From Ardenticatenales bacterium (GTDB lineage Bacteria; Chloroflexota; Anaerolineae; Ardenticatenales; Ardenticatenaceae): a stretch of DNA of 6,750 nt. Below, piece after piece: positions 5,898 to 6,750 of the stretch. Made by a program: the position numbers and the translations under genes. Under the pieces are notes generated by a model, which worked only from the letters and a program-made list of their open reading frames with translations, was not told where the DNA came from and searched no databases. The first letter of the stretch is position 1. Every line of letters begins with the position of its first letter. The stretch covers positions 1 through 6,750 of the forward strand of contig JACCSL010001055.1 in NCBI GenBank assembly GCA_013812995.1, read 5' to 3'.

Positions 5898-6750
5898 TCA
5901 TTGGCCTCCGGTTAGCAGGGGTAGATAAAGCGTCTTCTTTCCCGCCGTACAGTACTGAACTTTTACGTCATCCACATACCACCCCTCGCGGCTCGTGCCA
6001 TCATCGGTGCCCATGCGGAAGCGGAGATGGACGCGCTGCCCCGCGTAGGCATTCAGATCGATGATGGACTCCAGCCAATCCTGCGGGTCGCCGCACCAGG
6101 CCCGGCGACCCCCCAAGGGGTTGTCGAAGGAGCCGCTAATTTGTCCATCATACTGGTCGGTCAGAAAGTTGGCCGGGGGGATATCCAGCCAAGTAGCACC
6201 CTGGTCCGGCGAGAGCTCGATCAGCGCCCCATCGTAGCAGGCCACCACCTCAAGATTGTTACTCCGCACTCGCTCGATAGATTGATAGTTCCAGAAATGC
6301 AGGGTGAGCCCCGACTGGTCGGCGGGCAGCGTGATCGCCGGAGAGAGAAGGTAGCGGTCACTGGCGGACTCTATCCCAGGCGCTACCATGGCCGCCGAGC
6401 CGCTGTGGGTACGGGTGTCCGACAGGGTCCAGGTATCGGTCAGCGCCTGCCCATTCTGAACCCCGCTCGACACCCAGGAGGACGCGCCCGACTCGAAATC
6501 TTCCTGGAAGAGCGTTACGGGCTGCGCCGTCGCGCCACACTCGCCTGCCACAGCCAGCGTCGAGAAGCTAGAGGTGGGGGATATCTGCCCGATGCCACAG
6601 GCGTTGCGGGCCCGCACGCGCCAGTATAGGAACTGGCTGCTGGGCAGCGGTTGGCTGGGCGTGTGGCTGCTGGTCGTCAGCCCGGGCGCGCGGTAGATGA
6701 TCTGGGAGAAAGTGGGGTCACTCGCCACCTCAAGCTCGTAGCTATAGCTC
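5898..6750 (-). CDS. Secreted FN3 / jelly-roll domain protein, C-terminal part (5' end outside window)
   Basis: The frame is open to the window edge, so only the last 283 or so residues are visible; a GTG at 6728 is internal. Counting from that codon, residues 1-60 look like a fibronectin-III-like or related sandwich segment (ELEVASDPTF, LYWRVRARNACG). Residues 73-260 form a jelly-roll of the MAM/immune-inhibitor-A C-terminal type. It opens with FQEDFESGASSW, continues with YLLSPAITLP, LTLHFWNYQS and LSPDQGATW, and closes with GQRVHLRFRMGTDD and GWYVDDVKV. This module is common at the C-terminus of secreted bacterial peptidases and other surface proteins. The catalytic part, if any, is not visible, so function is unknown. 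The protein ends KKTLYLPLLTGGQ, a tail resembling those I associate with secreted Chloroflexota proteins. Several cysteines fit an extracellular location. The stop is three bases from the esterase start, indicating an operon. Confidence 0.85.
   Translation of the reverse strand, partial: SYSYELEVASDPTFSQIIYRAPGLTTSSHTPSQPLPSSQFLYWRVRARNACGIGQISPTSSFSTLAVAGECGATAQPVTLFQEDFESGASSWVSSGVQNGQALTDTWTLSDTRTHSGSAAMVAPGIESASDRYLLSPAITLPADQSGLTLHFWNYQSIERVRSNNLEVVACYDGALIELSPDQGATWLDIPPANFLTDQYDGQISGSFDNPLGGRRAWCGDPQDWLESIIDLNAYAGQRVHLRFRMGTDDGTSREGWYVDDVKVQYCTAGKKTLYLPLLTGGQ
5905..5909 (-). promoter_or_regulatory. Ribosome binding site of the esterase gene, inside the upstream gene
   Basis: GGAGG on the minus strand lies ten bases before ATG 5894 and within the last codons of the upstream secreted-protein gene (stop at 5898). 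The overlap suggests that translation of the two genes is coupled. An ATG at 5902, out of frame with the esterase, overlaps the upstream stop as ATGA and is not used in the assigned reading. Confidence 0.65.

Overview
The window is a GC-rich bacterial chromosome segment in which every convincing gene lies on the minus strand. It therefore reads from the right end (6750) towards the left end (1). The organism is probably a member of the Chloroflexota. This rests on three things: a thymidine kinase gene next to a DUF1385/YqhQ gene, a secreted protein ending in a YLPLL-type tail that I associate with that phylum, and GC-rich CCTCTCCC/GGGAGAGG palindromic dispersed repeats. It is an inference of moderate to low strength, because no rRNA or other strong marker is present.

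Transcription unit 1 (about 6750 to 2218) holds three tightly packed genes. The first is the 3' part of a gene for a large extracellular protein, with a fibronectin-III-like segment followed by a jelly-roll (MAM/immune-inhibitor-A-like) domain. Three bases later comes an enterochelin-esterase-like alpha/beta hydrolase. After a further 23 bases comes a complete GH31 family alpha-glucosidase. The spacing and in-place ribosome binding sites argue for one operon. The GH31 enzyme and the esterase have no visible export signal, so they probably act in the cytoplasm on oligosaccharides or esters. The protein at the right edge is probably extracellular.

The gap between 2218 and 1920 is almost filled by a small non-coding mobile element (1956-2131). 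It has 23-bp imperfect terminal inverted repeats, a strongly palindromic GC-rich core and a perfect 8-bp flanking direct repeat (GAACGAAC), which is the mark of a transposition event. A second, related copy occupies the left edge (1-137) and runs out of the window.

Transcription unit 2 (1920 to about 211) encodes thymidine kinase (tdk) and then a DUF1385/YqhQ multi-pass membrane protein. It ends at a clear intrinsic terminator (211-243). The mobile element sits only 35 bases upstream of the tdk start codon, so it may have altered or replaced the tdk promoter region. It also creates a false in-frame upstream start for tdk. I saw no RNA genes, CRISPR array, transposase gene or unfamiliar multi-gene system. 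The most interesting feature is the MITE-like repeat family.
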